Origin: Actinocorallia populi
GTDB lineage: Bacteria > Actinomycetota > Actinomycetes > Streptosporangiales > Streptosporangiaceae
Length of the DNA: 64,000 nucleotides
NCBI RefSeq assembly: GCF_002995495.1
Contig: NZ_PVZV01000008.1
Span: forward strand, 186,001-250,000
Direction of reading: 5' to 3'
Part shown: in pieces, positions 1-8,025 of the stretch
Layout of the letters: the number at the start of each line of letters is the position of its first letter
Numbering within the stretch: the first letter of the stretch is position 1
The notes under the pieces: generated by a model
The model's input: the letters and a program-made list of their open reading frames with translations, nothing else
Database searches by the model: none
What the model was told of the DNA's origin: nothing
Translations under genes and position numbers: made by a program

Positions 1-303
1 GGCCATGTACTCGCGTTCCTGGAGGACCGGCCCCTCGAACCAGCGGACGCGTTCAACCGGGATGCCGGCCGACTCGGCGATCTCCTCGGCGGTCTCCCCG
101 GCGCGGATGCGGGCCTGGATCTCCTTGGGGCGCAACGGACTCTCCACTTCGATCTCGAACTGACCGAGACGGGAGAAGTGCCCGCGGATCGCGGCGCGCA
201 GCCGGTCGTCCACGGGCAGGGTGAACCGGGTGCCCCGGCCGGCGGAGGCCAGCACGAGGTACGAACCGTCCTCGCTCACCGCCACGAGGCGCAGCTCCTG
301 CAT
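1..303 (-). CDS. sepH: Septation protein SepH, N-terminal part (cut by window edge)
   Basis: Reading leftwards from the ATG at 303 gives an open frame that leaves the window after 101 residues. It begins MQELRLVAVSEDGSYLVL and continues with a charged segment containing LRPKEIQARIRAGET and IPVERVRWFEGPVL. This is the DUF3071 domain of SepH, the actinobacterial cell-division protein that stimulates FtsZ assembly; the second half of the domain is a helix-turn-helix-like element. A GGAAGG ribosome site lies about 7 nt upstream of the ATG. The C-terminal part, normally a long disordered tail, is outside the window. The gene lies downstream of, and co-oriented with, the oxidase gene at 758-2071, but 450 bp separate them. 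Family assignment is from memory of the domain and is fairly sure. Confidence 0.85.
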   Translation of the reverse strand, partial: MQELRLVAVSEDGSYLVLASAGRGTRFTLPVDDRLRAAIRGHFSRLGQFEIEVESPLRPKEIQARIRAGETAEEIAESAGIPVERVRWFEGPVLQEREYMA

Positions 304-757
304 GCGTGTCCTTCCCAGCCTTGTCCCCGGCCCTCATCCAAGCACCGTCCTTGCGACAGCGGGCGCATGCGTCCCTTCCCCCGATTCCCCGGACCGAAGA
401 CTTCGATCCGGAGCCCCTGGAGTCTCTCGCCAAGGACGCACCCACTGCCAGCACCGTACCCGGCATGTCCGAACATCGTCGCTTGGATTCGTTCGGTGTG
501 CTAGTGCGATGTGAGTGCGGTCACCTGGTGTTAAGGAACAAAGCTGTTCTTCTCCCTGGGTCAGCTTGCCGTGCCGGAGGCCCTCCGGGGGGTGAGGCTG
601 CCGTTTTCTTATGCATCCTTTTCCCGACCGCCGCCGGTCCACCCAAGCTGGAACAGGGAAAACATGTGGTTGGTTGAGGTTTCTCTACCTCATTATGGTT
701 GAGCCGAAACGCCACTCTTTGAGGTACGTGTCAGAAATATCTCTCGGCTGCCTCCGG
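304..757. other. Intergenic region upstream of sepH
   Basis: About 450 bp with no credible gene; the short open frames here have no ribosome site or family resemblance. It holds the sepH promoter (reading left) and the 3' end of the oxidase transcript. A short hairpin CGGAGG/CCTCCG lies near 575-588. The stretch 655-740 is AT-richer than its surroundings and is a plausible promoter zone. I see no RNA gene here. Confidence 0.5.
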
Positions 758-2071
758 TCAGTCCCCGAGGACCTGGCGGAGGTAGGGGTTGGCGAAGCGG
801 CGGTCGGGGTCGAGTTCGCTCCGGATCCGGGCGAAGTCGGCGAAGCGCGGGTAGACGGTCTCCAGGTAGGACGCGTCGCGGGTGTGCATCTTGCCCCAGT
901 GGGGGCGGCCGCCGAGCGCGGTGAGGATCTCCTCGACGCCCTCGAAGTAGGCGGCGTGCTCGTTGCGGTGGTAGACGTGGATCGCGATGAACGCCGTCCG
1001 GCGGCCGTGGGCCATCGACAGCCAGGCGTCCTCGGCCGGGAGCACCCGCACCTCGATCGGGAAGCTGATCCGCCATCCGTGCCGGTCGAACGCGGCGCGG
1101 ATCTCGCGCAGCGCGGGCACCAGGTGCTCGCGCGGGATCGCGTACTCCTGCTCCTTGAAGCGCACGGCGCGGGAGCTGGTGAACACCTTGTAGGAGGTGT
1201 CGGTGTAGGCGCGCGCGCCGAGCAGCCTGGCCGATATCCCGTTGATGGAGCCGATGGTCCCCGGGAGGCGCCGGGTCACCTTCTGGGCGACGCCGAACAC
1301 CTGGTTGGACAGGAACTCGTCGTCCAGCCATGCCTTGAAGCCCGGCAGCGGCTCGCGCGGCCCGTCCACCCGGTTGTTGCGCTTGGTCAGGCAGCCCTCG
1401 CTGTGCGGGAACCAGTAGAACTCGAAGTGCTCGTTGTCGGCCTCCAGCTCGTCCAGCCGGGCGAGCACCTCGTCCCAAACCATCGGCTCCTCCTGCGCGC
1501 GCAGCAGGAAGGCCGGGACGGTCTGCCAGGTGATGGCGGTGACGACGCCCAGCGCGCCCATGCCGACCCGGGCGGCGTCGAACAGCTCCGGGCGCTCGGT
1601 GCGCGAGCAGGCGACCTTGCTCCCGTCGGCGAGCACCATCTCCAGGCCGGCGATCTGGGAGGCGAGCCCGGCGTGGTCGCGCCCGGTGCCGTGGGTGCCC
1701 GTCTGGGAGGCGCCGGCGATCGTCTGCTCCTGGATGTCGCCCATGTTGGCCAGGGCGAGGCCGTGCTCCTCCAGCACCTGGTTGAGCCGCCACAGCGGCA
1801 GCCCGGCCTCGGCGGTGACCAGCCCGGTGGCGGTGTCGATGGAGCGGACGGCCGTCAGCTCGCGCGGGCTGAGCTGCACCCCCTCGGTGAGCGCCACCCC
1901 GGTGAAGGAGTGGCCGGATCCCGGCATGCGGACGGTCAGGCCGTCCTCGGCGGCACGGCGGACCTGCTCGGCGACCTCTTCGGCGGATCGGGGGAAGACC
2001 GTCCGCGCCGGGGCCGACTGCTGGTTCCCGGCCCAGTTGCGCCAGGCACCGGGGGAGGTTTCAGGAGGCAT
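758..2071 (-). CDS. FAD-linked sugar-lactone/alditol oxidase (D-arabinono-1,4-lactone oxidase family)
   Basis: 437 residues, full length for the VAO-type flavoprotein family that includes L-gulono-lactone, D-arabinono-lactone and alditol oxidases. The N-terminal half is the FAD-binding domain: VRMPGSGHSF is the typical flavin-binding segment and TGTHGTG the second. The C-terminal ALO domain ends with the diagnostic HWGKMH and DPDRRFANPYL motifs. Expected chemistry is oxidation of a sugar lactone or polyol by O2, giving H2O2; the substrate cannot be read from sequence. The enzyme has no signal peptide and is probably cytoplasmic. It is divergent from the transglycosylase gene. A TACTCT hexamer ends 6 nt before the ATG (2078-2083 on the minus strand), so the mRNA is probably leaderless. 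Confidence 0.88.
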   Translation of the reverse strand: MPPETSPGAWRNWAGNQQSAPARTVFPRSAEEVAEQVRRAAEDGLTVRMPGSGHSFTGVALTEGVQLSPRELTAVRSIDTATGLVTAEAGLPLWRLNQVLEEHGLALANMGDIQEQTIAGASQTGTHGTGRDHAGLASQIAGLEMVLADGSKVACSRTERPELFDAARVGMGALGVVTAITWQTVPAFLLRAQEEPMVWDEVLARLDELEADNEHFEFYWFPHSEGCLTKRNNRVDGPREPLPGFKAWLDDEFLSNQVFGVAQKVTRRLPGTIGSINGISARLLGARAYTDTSYKVFTSSRAVRFKEQEYAIPREHLVPALREIRAAFDRHGWRISFPIEVRVLPAEDAWLSMAHGRRTAFIAIHVYHRNEHAAYFEGVEEILTALGGRPHWGKMHTRDASYLETVYPRFADFARIRSELDPDRRFANPYLRQVLGD

Positions 2072-2241
2072 GGGAGGAGAGTAGTGGACGCTATTCGTGA
2101 GGAAAATTCACGTTCCGAATGGTTATCCGATCGTGATCCGACCGGGGGCGGCATCCGGTAGGGATCACTGCCGGGCTCTCCTCCCGGATCACCGTACCGG
2201 GGGCCCGGGACCGGTATCACCCGGCCCGATAACCTGCTGCG

Positions 2242-3318
2242 GTGAGAAGAAACCGGCTGCTCACCGCTCTGTCCGTGGTCCTGGTGCTGGCGTTGACGGC
2301 CGGCGCGGGCTGGCTGGCCGTCCGGCTCGGGGAGGAGGGCGGCCGGCCGACGGCCCGGACGCCGCAGTCCCGGATCACCGCGGACATGGTGGTCGCCGAG
2401 CAGGTGGCGCCGCTGGAGCGGGTCGTCCCCCCGCACGTCCTGGCGGTGGCCGCCGCCGGGGTGGGCGACGCGCAGGTCGAGCGGGTCCGCCGGATCCCCC
2501 GGGTGCGGGACGTGATCGTGGTGGACGGCGGCGCGGTCTCCCTGGAGGGGCGGCGGGTCAACGTCTTCGCCGTCGACCCCTCGCGGTTCCGGTCCTGGAC
2601 CGCCCCGGCGACCGCCAGGAACCAGGACCTGTGGGCGGCGCTGGCCGCCGACAGGTTCGTGGCCGCCGCCGGCACCGCCCGCGAGCTGAAGCTGGAGCTC
2701 GGCCGCCCCTACCAGATCGTCGCCCGCTCCGCCCCGGAGGTCGTCCTGGGCGGCACCGCGCCGCTGGGCGTCCCCCAGGTGGACCTCCTGGTCAGCCGGC
2801 GCACCGGGACGGCGCTCGGGCTGGTCTCCTCCGTCGCGCTGATGGTCAACGCCCCGGGTGCCGCGTCCGCGGACATCGCGAAGAAGGTCCGCGCGGTCCT
2901 GGGGAGGAAGGCCGTCGTGGTGGACCTGGACACCGCGGCCCCGCAGGCCGGAGCCAGCTACCTCGACCTCTACAAGAAGGCCGCCACCACCTGTCCGGGC
3001 CTGTCCTGGACGGTCCTGGCCGCGATCGGGCAGGTCGAGAGCGACCACGGCACCAACGTCGGCCCGTCCAGCGCCGGGGCCCTGGGCCCCATGCAGTTCA
3101 TGCCCGCCACCTGGAGGTCCTACGGCGTGGACGGCGACGGAGACGGCAGGGCGGACATCATGAACCCCTACGACGCCATCCCGGCGGCGGCCCGCTACCT
3201 GTGCGCCTCAGGCGCGCAGCGCGACCTCTACAAGGCCGTCTACGCCTACAACCACGCCGACTGGTACGTCCGCAAGGTCCTGTCCCTCGCCGACGCCTAC
3301 GCCCGGCGGTTCTCATAG
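2242..3318 (+). CDS. Secreted or membrane-anchored lytic transglycosylase (SLT domain)
   Basis: 358 residues from a GTG start. Residues about 5-28 form a hydrophobic signal/anchor segment (LLTALSVVLVLALTAGAGWLAV). The middle, about 45-235, is an uncharacterised extracytoplasmic region. The last 110 residues are a lysozyme-like SLT domain: IGQVESDHG carries the catalytic Glu, followed by GALGPMQFMPATW and AAARYLCASG, as in actinobacterial transglycosylases. Role: cleavage of peptidoglycan glycan strands outside the membrane. It may be co-transcribed with the ferrochelatase 9 bp downstream. TAACCT at 2230-2235 ends 6 nt before the GTG, suggesting a leaderless mRNA. Confidence 0.88.
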   Translation: MRRNRLLTALSVVLVLALTAGAGWLAVRLGEEGGRPTARTPQSRITADMVVAEQVAPLERVVPPHVLAVAAAGVGDAQVERVRRIPRVRDVIVVDGGAVSLEGRRVNVFAVDPSRFRSWTAPATARNQDLWAALAADRFVAAAGTARELKLELGRPYQIVARSAPEVVLGGTAPLGVPQVDLLVSRRTGTALGLVSSVALMVNAPGAASADIAKKVRAVLGRKAVVVDLDTAAPQAGASYLDLYKKAATTCPGLSWTVLAAIGQVESDHGTNVGPSSAGALGPMQFMPATWRSYGVDGDGDGRADIMNPYDAIPAAARYLCASGAQRDLYKAVYAYNHADWYVRKVLSLADAYARRFS

Positions 3319-3327
3319 GCTGAGGCC

Positions 3328-4200
3328 ATGGACGCTCTGCTGCTGATCTCGTTCGGGGGGCCGGAGGGCCCCGAGGACGTCATGCCCTTTCTGGAGAACG
3401 TCACCAGGGGCCGCAACGTGCCGCGGGAGAGACTGGAAGAGGTGGCCGAGCACTACCACCTCTTCGGCGGCGTGAGCCCCATCAACGAGCTGTGCCGCGA
3501 GCTGAAGAGCGCCATCGAGGACCTGGTCGACGTGCCGGTCTACTGGGGCAACCGCAACTGGCCCCCCTACCTGGAGGACACCGTCGCCCGGATGAAGGAG
3601 GACGGCGTCCGCTCGGCGGCGGCGTTCGTCACGTCGGCCTACAGCGGCTACTCCTCCAGCGGCCAGTACCTGGAGGACATCGCCCGCGCCCGCGCGGCCG
3701 TCCCGGACGCCCCCGAGATCACCAAGCTGCCGGTCTACTGCCTGGAGCCGGGGTTCCTCGAGCCGTTCACGGCCAACACCCGCGAGGCGCTCGCCCAGGC
3801 GCCGGGGGCGCGGCTCGTCTTCACCGCCCACAGCGTCCCGTTGGCGCAGAAGGGCAGCGAGGACTACGTGCGGGAGCTGGAGGAGGTCGCCCGCCGGGTC
3901 CACGCGGCCTCCGGGTCCGACCGGCCCTACGACCTCGTCTACCAGAGCCGCAGCGGGCCGCCTTCCCAGCCCTGGCTGGAGCCCGACGTGCTCGACCACC
4001 TGGAGCGCCTGCACGAGGAGGGCGTCGACAGCGTGGTGCTGGTGCCGATCGGCTTCGTGTCCGACCACATGGAGGTCAAGTTCGACCTCGACGTCGAGGC
4101 CCGGCAGACCGCCGAGAAGCTGGGCATGACCCTGGTACGCGCCTCCACCCCCGGTGCCGCGCTGGCCCCCCTGGCCCGCGACCTGTTCGAGAGGGCCTGA
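3328..4200 (+). CDS. hemH: Ferrochelatase (coproporphyrin ferrochelatase type)
   Basis: 290 residues, slightly shorter than most ferrochelatases (about 310-350). It begins MDALLLISFGGPEGPEDV, and the catalytic His is in FTAHSVP (about residue 168); metal- and porphyrin-contacting segments include GNRNWPPY, SAYSGYSS and the late VPIGFVSDHMEVKFDLD. It inserts Fe2+ into the porphyrin; in Actinobacteria the substrate is coproporphyrin III, so cpfC is the more precise name (family knowledge). It is followed 1 nt later by the inositol monophosphatase gene and is probably co-transcribed with it. TAGGCT at 3316-3321, overlapping the stop codon of the preceding gene, ends 6 nt before the ATG, so it may also have its own leaderless promoter. 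Confidence 0.93.
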   Translation: MDALLLISFGGPEGPEDVMPFLENVTRGRNVPRERLEEVAEHYHLFGGVSPINELCRELKSAIEDLVDVPVYWGNRNWPPYLEDTVARMKEDGVRSAAAFVTSAYSGYSSSGQYLEDIARARAAVPDAPEITKLPVYCLEPGFLEPFTANTREALAQAPGARLVFTAHSVPLAQKGSEDYVRELEEVARRVHAASGSDRPYDLVYQSRSGPPSQPWLEPDVLDHLERLHEEGVDSVVLVPIGFVSDHMEVKFDLDVEARQTAEKLGMTLVRASTPGAALAPLARDLFERA

Positions 4201-4201
4201 G

Positions 4202-5023
4202 ATGAACCCGAGCGTCGGCGACGAGCCGCAGGAACTGCTGGCCCTGCTCGACCTGGCGGTGGAGACCGCCAGGGAGACCGGCCGCATGCTCATCGACAAG
4301 CGGCCGGCCACCGGTCCCGAGGTGGTGGCGGTCAAGTCCAGCGCCACCGACGTCGTCACCCAGATGGACGAGGCGGCCGAGCGGCTGATCCGCGACCGGA
4401 TCGGCGCGGCGCGGCCGCTGGACGCCTTCCTCGGCGAGGAGGGCGGCGCCAGCGAGGGCTCCTCGGGCATCCGCTGGGTGATCGACCCGATCGACGGCAC
4501 CGTCAACTACCTGTACGACCTGCCGGACTGGGCGGTGAGCATCGCCGCCGAGCGGGACGGCCAGACCGTCGCGGCGGTGATCGAGGTGCCGCGCCGGGGC
4601 TGGACGTTCACCGCGGTCAGGGGCGGCGGGGCGTTCCGCAACGGCGAGCCGGTGCGCTGCGGCACCGGGGTGCCGCTGGAGCAGGCGCTGATCGCGACGG
4701 GGTTCGGGTACGCGCCGCGGCGCCGCGCCACGCAGGCGGAGGTGCTGGCGGGGGTGCTGCCGCACGTCCGCGACATCCGCAGGAACGGGGCCTGCGCCAT
4801 CGACCTGTGCATGGTGGCGTCAGGCCTGGTGAACGGCTACTACGAGCGGGGGGTCCAGCTCTGGGACATCGCCGCGGGCAGGCTGATCGTGACCGAGGCG
4901 GGCGGGCGGATCGGCGGGCTGCGGGGGGAGGCCGCCGGGCCCGAGCTCACGATCGCCGCGGCCGCCGATCTCTTCGGCCCGCTGCACGACCTGCTGGCCC
5001 CGCTGGATCCCCTGCGGGACTAG
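4202..5023 (+). CDS. Inositol monophosphatase family protein
   Basis: 273 residues. All metal-site motifs of the Mg2+-dependent phosphatase family are present: DVVTQMD, GEEGG, the hallmark WVIDPIDGTVNYLY, and the C-terminal WDIAAGRLIVTEAGG. The likely reaction is dephosphorylation of myo-inositol 1-phosphate or a related sugar phosphate; histidinol phosphatase or 3'-phosphoadenosine phosphatase activity cannot be excluded in this superfamily. I start at the ATG one base after the hemH stop, because the in-frame upstream ATG lies inside hemH and the residues it would add look like out-of-frame sequence. Its stop overlaps by 4 bp the stop of the convergent small gene at 5020-5196. Confidence 0.88.
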   Translation: MNPSVGDEPQELLALLDLAVETARETGRMLIDKRPATGPEVVAVKSSATDVVTQMDEAAERLIRDRIGAARPLDAFLGEEGGASEGSSGIRWVIDPIDGTVNYLYDLPDWAVSIAAERDGQTVAAVIEVPRRGWTFTAVRGGGAFRNGEPVRCGTGVPLEQALIATGFGYAPRRRATQAEVLAGVLPHVRDIRRNGACAIDLCMVASGLVNGYYERGVQLWDIAAGRLIVTEAGGRIGGLRGEAAGPELTIAAAADLFGPLHDLLAPLDPLRD

Positions 5024-5196
5024 ACGGGTTGGCCCGCGTGCGGGGGGAGGTCGTGGTTGGCGGCGATACGGCGCAGTTCGTCGATCTCGGACTGGCGGAG
5101 GTCGGCCAGGTAGACGTCTCCTTCCGTCTTGGCCGCGTGCAGCGACTCGTAGGCCTCGGCCAGCCGCTGCTGGATGGTCTCGTTCAGCTCGCTCAT
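5020..5196 (-). CDS. Small conserved-type hypothetical protein, 58 aa
   Basis: An ATG at 5196 preceded by a good ribosome site (GGAAGG) opens a 58-codon frame beginning MSELNETIQQRLAEAYESLH and ending in HAGQPV. The protein is acidic and almost all predicted helix, with leucines spaced as in a short coiled coil, and has no membrane segment or cysteine. Its codon third positions follow the high-GC pattern of the neighbours, supporting a real gene. I do not recognise the family. It sits between the monophosphatase gene (convergent) and a two-component system (divergent). Confidence 0.65.
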   Translation of the reverse strand: MSELNETIQQRLAEAYESLHAAKTEGDVYLADLRQSEIDELRRIAANHDLPPHAGQPV

Positions 5197-5288
5197 GGGG
5201 GCGGTCCTTCCGGGTCAGACCCTCCTTACCCCTGGCTCATTGGTCTAAACCAGGAAATCCAGGAGGGGGTGAGATTCTCGCACGCGCT

Positions 5289-5310
5289 ACTTACCGGTCA
5301 CTTACCCGGT
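5289..5310 (+). promoter_or_regulatory. Tandem 11-bp direct repeat upstream of the two-component operon
   Basis: ACTTACCGGTC is followed immediately by ACTTACCCGGT. Two tandem copies at one-helical-turn spacing are the classic layout of OmpR/PhoB-type response regulator sites. The regulator encoded 44 bp downstream is of that class, so autoregulation is likely (inference). A candidate -10 (CATAAC, 5318-5323) lies just downstream. Confidence 0.45.
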
Positions 5311-5353
5311 GTGTGACATAACGGATGCTGTTGCGAGAACAGGGGGAGACGAA

Positions 5354-6007
5354 GTGCGAGTTCTGGTCGTCGAGGACGAGCGGGTGATGGCGGACGCGAT
5401 CGCCACGGGTCTGCGGCGGGAGGCGATGGCCGTCGACATCGCCTACGACGGTGCGGGCGCGCTGGAGCGCGCCTCCGTGAACGACTACGACGTGGTCGTG
5501 CTCGACCGGGACCTGCCGAAGGTGCACGGGGACGAGGTGTGCCGGGTGCTCGTCGCCGAGCGCTACGGCGCGCGCATCCTCATGCTGACCGCCGCGGGGG
5601 AGCTGGACGACCGGGTGGCCGGGCTCAACCTGGGCGCCGACGACTACCTGGCCAAGCCGTTCGCCTTCAAGGAGCTGATCGCCAGGGTGCGGGCGCTGGG
5701 CCGCCGCGCGGCCACCCCGCTGCCGCCGGTGCTGTCGCGGGCGGGCATCGAACTCGATCCCAACCGGTTCACCGTCACCAGGGACGGCAGGCCGGTGGAG
5801 CTGACCCGCAAGGAGTTCGCCGTCCTGCAGGTGCTGATGGCCGCCGAAGGCGTGGTCGTCAGCTCCGAGCAGCTGCTGGAGAAGGCCTGGGACGAGCACA
5901 TCGACCCGTTCACCAACGTGGTGCGGGTGACGATGATGACCCTGCGCAAGAAGCTCGGCGACCCGCCCGTCATCGAGACCGTCCCGGGAGTGGGGTACCG
6001 GCTGTGA
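5354..6007 (+). CDS. OmpR-family response regulator
   Basis: 217 residues. Receiver domain at about 1-118 with the acidic pair E7/D8, phospho-acceptor D51 (VVVLDRDLP), T79 and K101 (YLAKPF), all intact. The winged-helix DNA-binding domain occupies about 125-217, ending VETVPGVGYRL-like (IETVPGVGYRL here). I choose the GTG at 5354, which follows GGGGGAGACGA, rather than an upstream ATG that would add residues before the conserved VRVLVVEDE start. It overlaps the kinase gene by 4 bp (GTGA). Its overall look resembles CutR of Streptomyces, but the stimulus is unknown. Confidence 0.9.
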   Translation: MRVLVVEDERVMADAIATGLRREAMAVDIAYDGAGALERASVNDYDVVVLDRDLPKVHGDEVCRVLVAERYGARILMLTAAGELDDRVAGLNLGADDYLAKPFAFKELIARVRALGRRAATPLPPVLSRAGIELDPNRFTVTRDGRPVELTRKEFAVLQVLMAAEGVVVSSEQLLEKAWDEHIDPFTNVVRVTMMTLRKKLGDPPVIETVPGVGYRL

Positions 6008-7170
6008 CGTCCCCGGGCACCCTCATCTCGGACCTCCGCCAGCTGCCGCGCCGGGTCAGCGTCCGGATGCGGCTCACCCTGCTGTACGGCTCGCTCTTCT
6101 TCTTCGCCGGCGTGCTGCTGATGCTGGTCACCTACGTCTTCGTGGGCCAGTCCTTCAGCTCGGTGCTCCCCCCGAACAAGCAGCTCAACTACCCGGACCT
6201 GGACTCCCCGCGGGGCTACTACACGGTGGAGGTCAACTACCTCCGCGAGACGATGCTGGCGCAGCTGGTCAAGCGCATGCTCTTCGCCCTGGGCGGGGTC
6301 GGCGTGCTCGCCCTGTTCCTCGGCTACGTCGTCGCCGACCGCGCCCTGGCCCCGCTGCAGAACATCACCGCCGCGGCCCGCCGCCTGTCCGGGAGCACCC
6401 TGCACCAGCGCATCGCGCTGGAGGGGCCCGAGGACGAGATCAAGGAGCTGGCCGACACGTTCGACGCCATGCTGGAGCGGCTCGGCGAGGCGTTCGACTC
6501 CCAACGCCGGTTCGTCGGCAACGCCTCGCACGAGCTGCGCACCCCGCTGGCGATCAACCGCACGCTGCTGGAGGTCGCGCTCACCGACCCGGACGTCTCG
6601 CCGGACCTGCTGACGATCGGCAAGACCCTGCTGGCCAACAACGCCCGGCACGAGCGGCTCATCGAGGGCCTGCTGCTGCTGGCCCGCAGCGAGCGGGAGC
6701 TGACCACGCACACGACCGTCGACCTCAAGGAGGTCACCGAGACGGTCCTGGAGTCGATGCGCAAGCGCTCCGGCGGCAACCCCCTCGAGGTCGTGCTGCA
6801 CACCGAGCTCACCTCCGCGGAGACCACCGGCGACCCGGTCCTGCTGGAGCACCTGGTGGCCAACCTGGTGGAGAACGCCTTCAAGCACAACGTCGAGGAC
6901 GGCGAGGTCTACGTCCGCACCGGAGAGCTGAACGGGTTCGCGACCTGCCAGGTGGAGAACACCGGCCCGACGATCCCCGCCTACGAGGTGGACCGCCTCT
7001 TCGAACCGTTCCGGCGGCTCAACAGCGACCGGATCGAGTCGGCCAAGGGCGCGGGCCTGGGGCTGTCCATCGTCCGCTCGGTGGTCACCGCGCACCGCGG
7101 CGTCGTCGTGGCCAACCCGCGTCCGGGCGGGGGCCTCATCATCACCGCCAGCCTCCCCCTCCACCAGTAG
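6004..7170 (+). CDS. Membrane sensor histidine kinase, partner of the upstream regulator
   Basis: 388 residues from a GTG that overlaps the regulator stop. The first membrane segment (about 22-46, LTLLYGSLFFFAGVLLMLVTYVF) and a second at about 93-115 (ALGGVGVLALFLGYVVA) enclose a short extracellular loop of about 45 residues. HAMP domain at about 116-168. The H-box NASHELRTPLAINRT has the phosphorylated His at about residue 176. ATPase domain: N-box LVANLVENAFKHN and G-box GAGLGLSIV. It resembles CutS-type kinases. A strong bidirectional terminator follows at 7181-7218. Confidence 0.9.
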   Translation: MTSPGTLISDLRQLPRRVSVRMRLTLLYGSLFFFAGVLLMLVTYVFVGQSFSSVLPPNKQLNYPDLDSPRGYYTVEVNYLRETMLAQLVKRMLFALGGVGVLALFLGYVVADRALAPLQNITAAARRLSGSTLHQRIALEGPEDEIKELADTFDAMLERLGEAFDSQRRFVGNASHELRTPLAINRTLLEVALTDPDVSPDLLTIGKTLLANNARHERLIEGLLLLARSERELTTHTTVDLKEVTETVLESMRKRSGGNPLEVVLHTELTSAETTGDPVLLEHLVANLVENAFKHNVEDGEVYVRTGELNGFATCQVENTGPTIPAYEVDRLFEPFRRLNSDRIESAKGAGLGLSIVRSVVTAHRGVVVANPRPGGGLIITASLPLHQ

Positions 7171-7180
7171 GGGAACGAAG

Positions 7181-7218
7181 GAAGGGCCCCCGGGACGGTG
7201 CCGTCCCGGGGGCCCTTC
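7181..7218. terminator. Bidirectional hairpin terminator
   Basis: An 18-bp perfect inverted repeat (GAAGGGCCCCCGGGACGG and its complement) around a 2-nt centre lies between the convergent kinase gene and the gene at 7241-7933. There is no U tract, as is usual in actinomycetes. Confidence 0.8.
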
Positions 7219-7240
7219 GCGTGAGCGGTGCCGGCCGCGT

Positions 7241-7933
7241 TCAGCTCTGCCGCTTCAGCTCGCCGATCGCGTTGTGGTCGTCGTCGGCGTCCGCGACGCT
7301 CTCACTGAAGTAGTTCTTGATGAACATGCCGTCCGTGAGCGCGCCGGTGTTGTCCGGCTTGGGGAAGAGGACGTCGTAGGAGTACGTGTCGCACTTCGCG
7401 TTGTTCTTGTTCGTGATGTTCTCGCGGACGACGGACTTGTAGTCCGCGCCGGGAGTGTGGTGCAGGAACTCCACGGTGCCCGAGCACGACCAGGTGGAGG
7501 CGGCGCCGGGCTCGTTCTCGTAGGTGATCTGCCCGGTGGTGGAGTTCTGCGGGATGACGACGGTGACGACGTACCTGCCGGTGGTGGGCTTGGTCTGGAT
7601 GACCTCGCCCCGCCAGGTCCCCACGTAGGTGGGGCCGAACCCGCCGGTGACCACCGGGTCGGCCGGGGTGCTGCTCTGCTGCTGCGGGTCCTGCTGTTGC
7701 TGCTGCTGCTGCGGCGGCGGGAGGACGGTCGGGCGTTCGTCGCCGTCGTCCAGGACGGTGATCAGGACCGCGATGAGGACGACGAAGACCACCACGACGC
7801 CGAGCAGGACCATGAGCATCGCCGGCAGCTTGGACTTGCGCGGCGGCGGGGTCGGGGTGAAGGGCGGCGGGGTGCCGCCGAACGGCGGAGGAGTGCCGCC
7901 GTACGGCGGAGGGTTACCGGGGGGTTGATACAC
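7241..7933 (-). CDS. Membrane-anchored protein with the same extracellular domain as the adjacent Ser/Thr kinase
   Basis: 230 residues: a Pro/Gly-rich cytoplasmic N-terminus with PPPFGGTPPPF-type repeats (1-32), one membrane helix at about 36-60 (LPAMLMVLLGVVVVFVVLIAVLI), a Gln-rich linker (encoded by CTG/CAG repeats), then an extracellular domain of about 130 residues. That domain contains YVGTWRGEVIQTKPTTGRY, TWSCSGTVEFLHHTP and VVRENITNKNNAKCD. The same motifs, with the same two cysteines, form the C-terminus of the kinase just upstream (8026-9894). It has no kinase domain. I infer a decoy, co-receptor or ligand-binding partner of the kinase; the function is unproven. Confidence 0.8.
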   Translation of the reverse strand: MYQPPGNPPPYGGTPPPFGGTPPPFTPTPPPRKSKLPAMLMVLLGVVVVFVVLIAVLITVLDDGDERPTVLPPPQQQQQQQDPQQQSSTPADPVVTGGFGPTYVGTWRGEVIQTKPTTGRYVVTVVIPQNSTTGQITYENEPGAASTWSCSGTVEFLHHTPGADYKSVVRENITNKNNAKCDTYSYDVLFPKPDNTGALTDGMFIKNYFSESVADADDDHNAIGELKRQS

Positions 7934-8025
7934 GGGGGAATCCCATCTGCGATGAGCTTGTGTGCAGGTGGCGGGGGCAAAGGGGGTAGCGGATCACGCG
8001 GGGAGGCGCGGGACCGGGGGAGCGC

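Noticed and set aside
304-757. Possible RNA gene in the gap upstream of sepH
   Set aside because: No tRNA T-loop or CCA end, no extended conserved-looking stem; only a short GC hairpin.
7680-7725. CTG/CAG triplet run that might be a microsatellite
   Set aside because: It encodes the Gln-rich linker between membrane helix and extracellular domain; imperfect and short, with no sign of variation.
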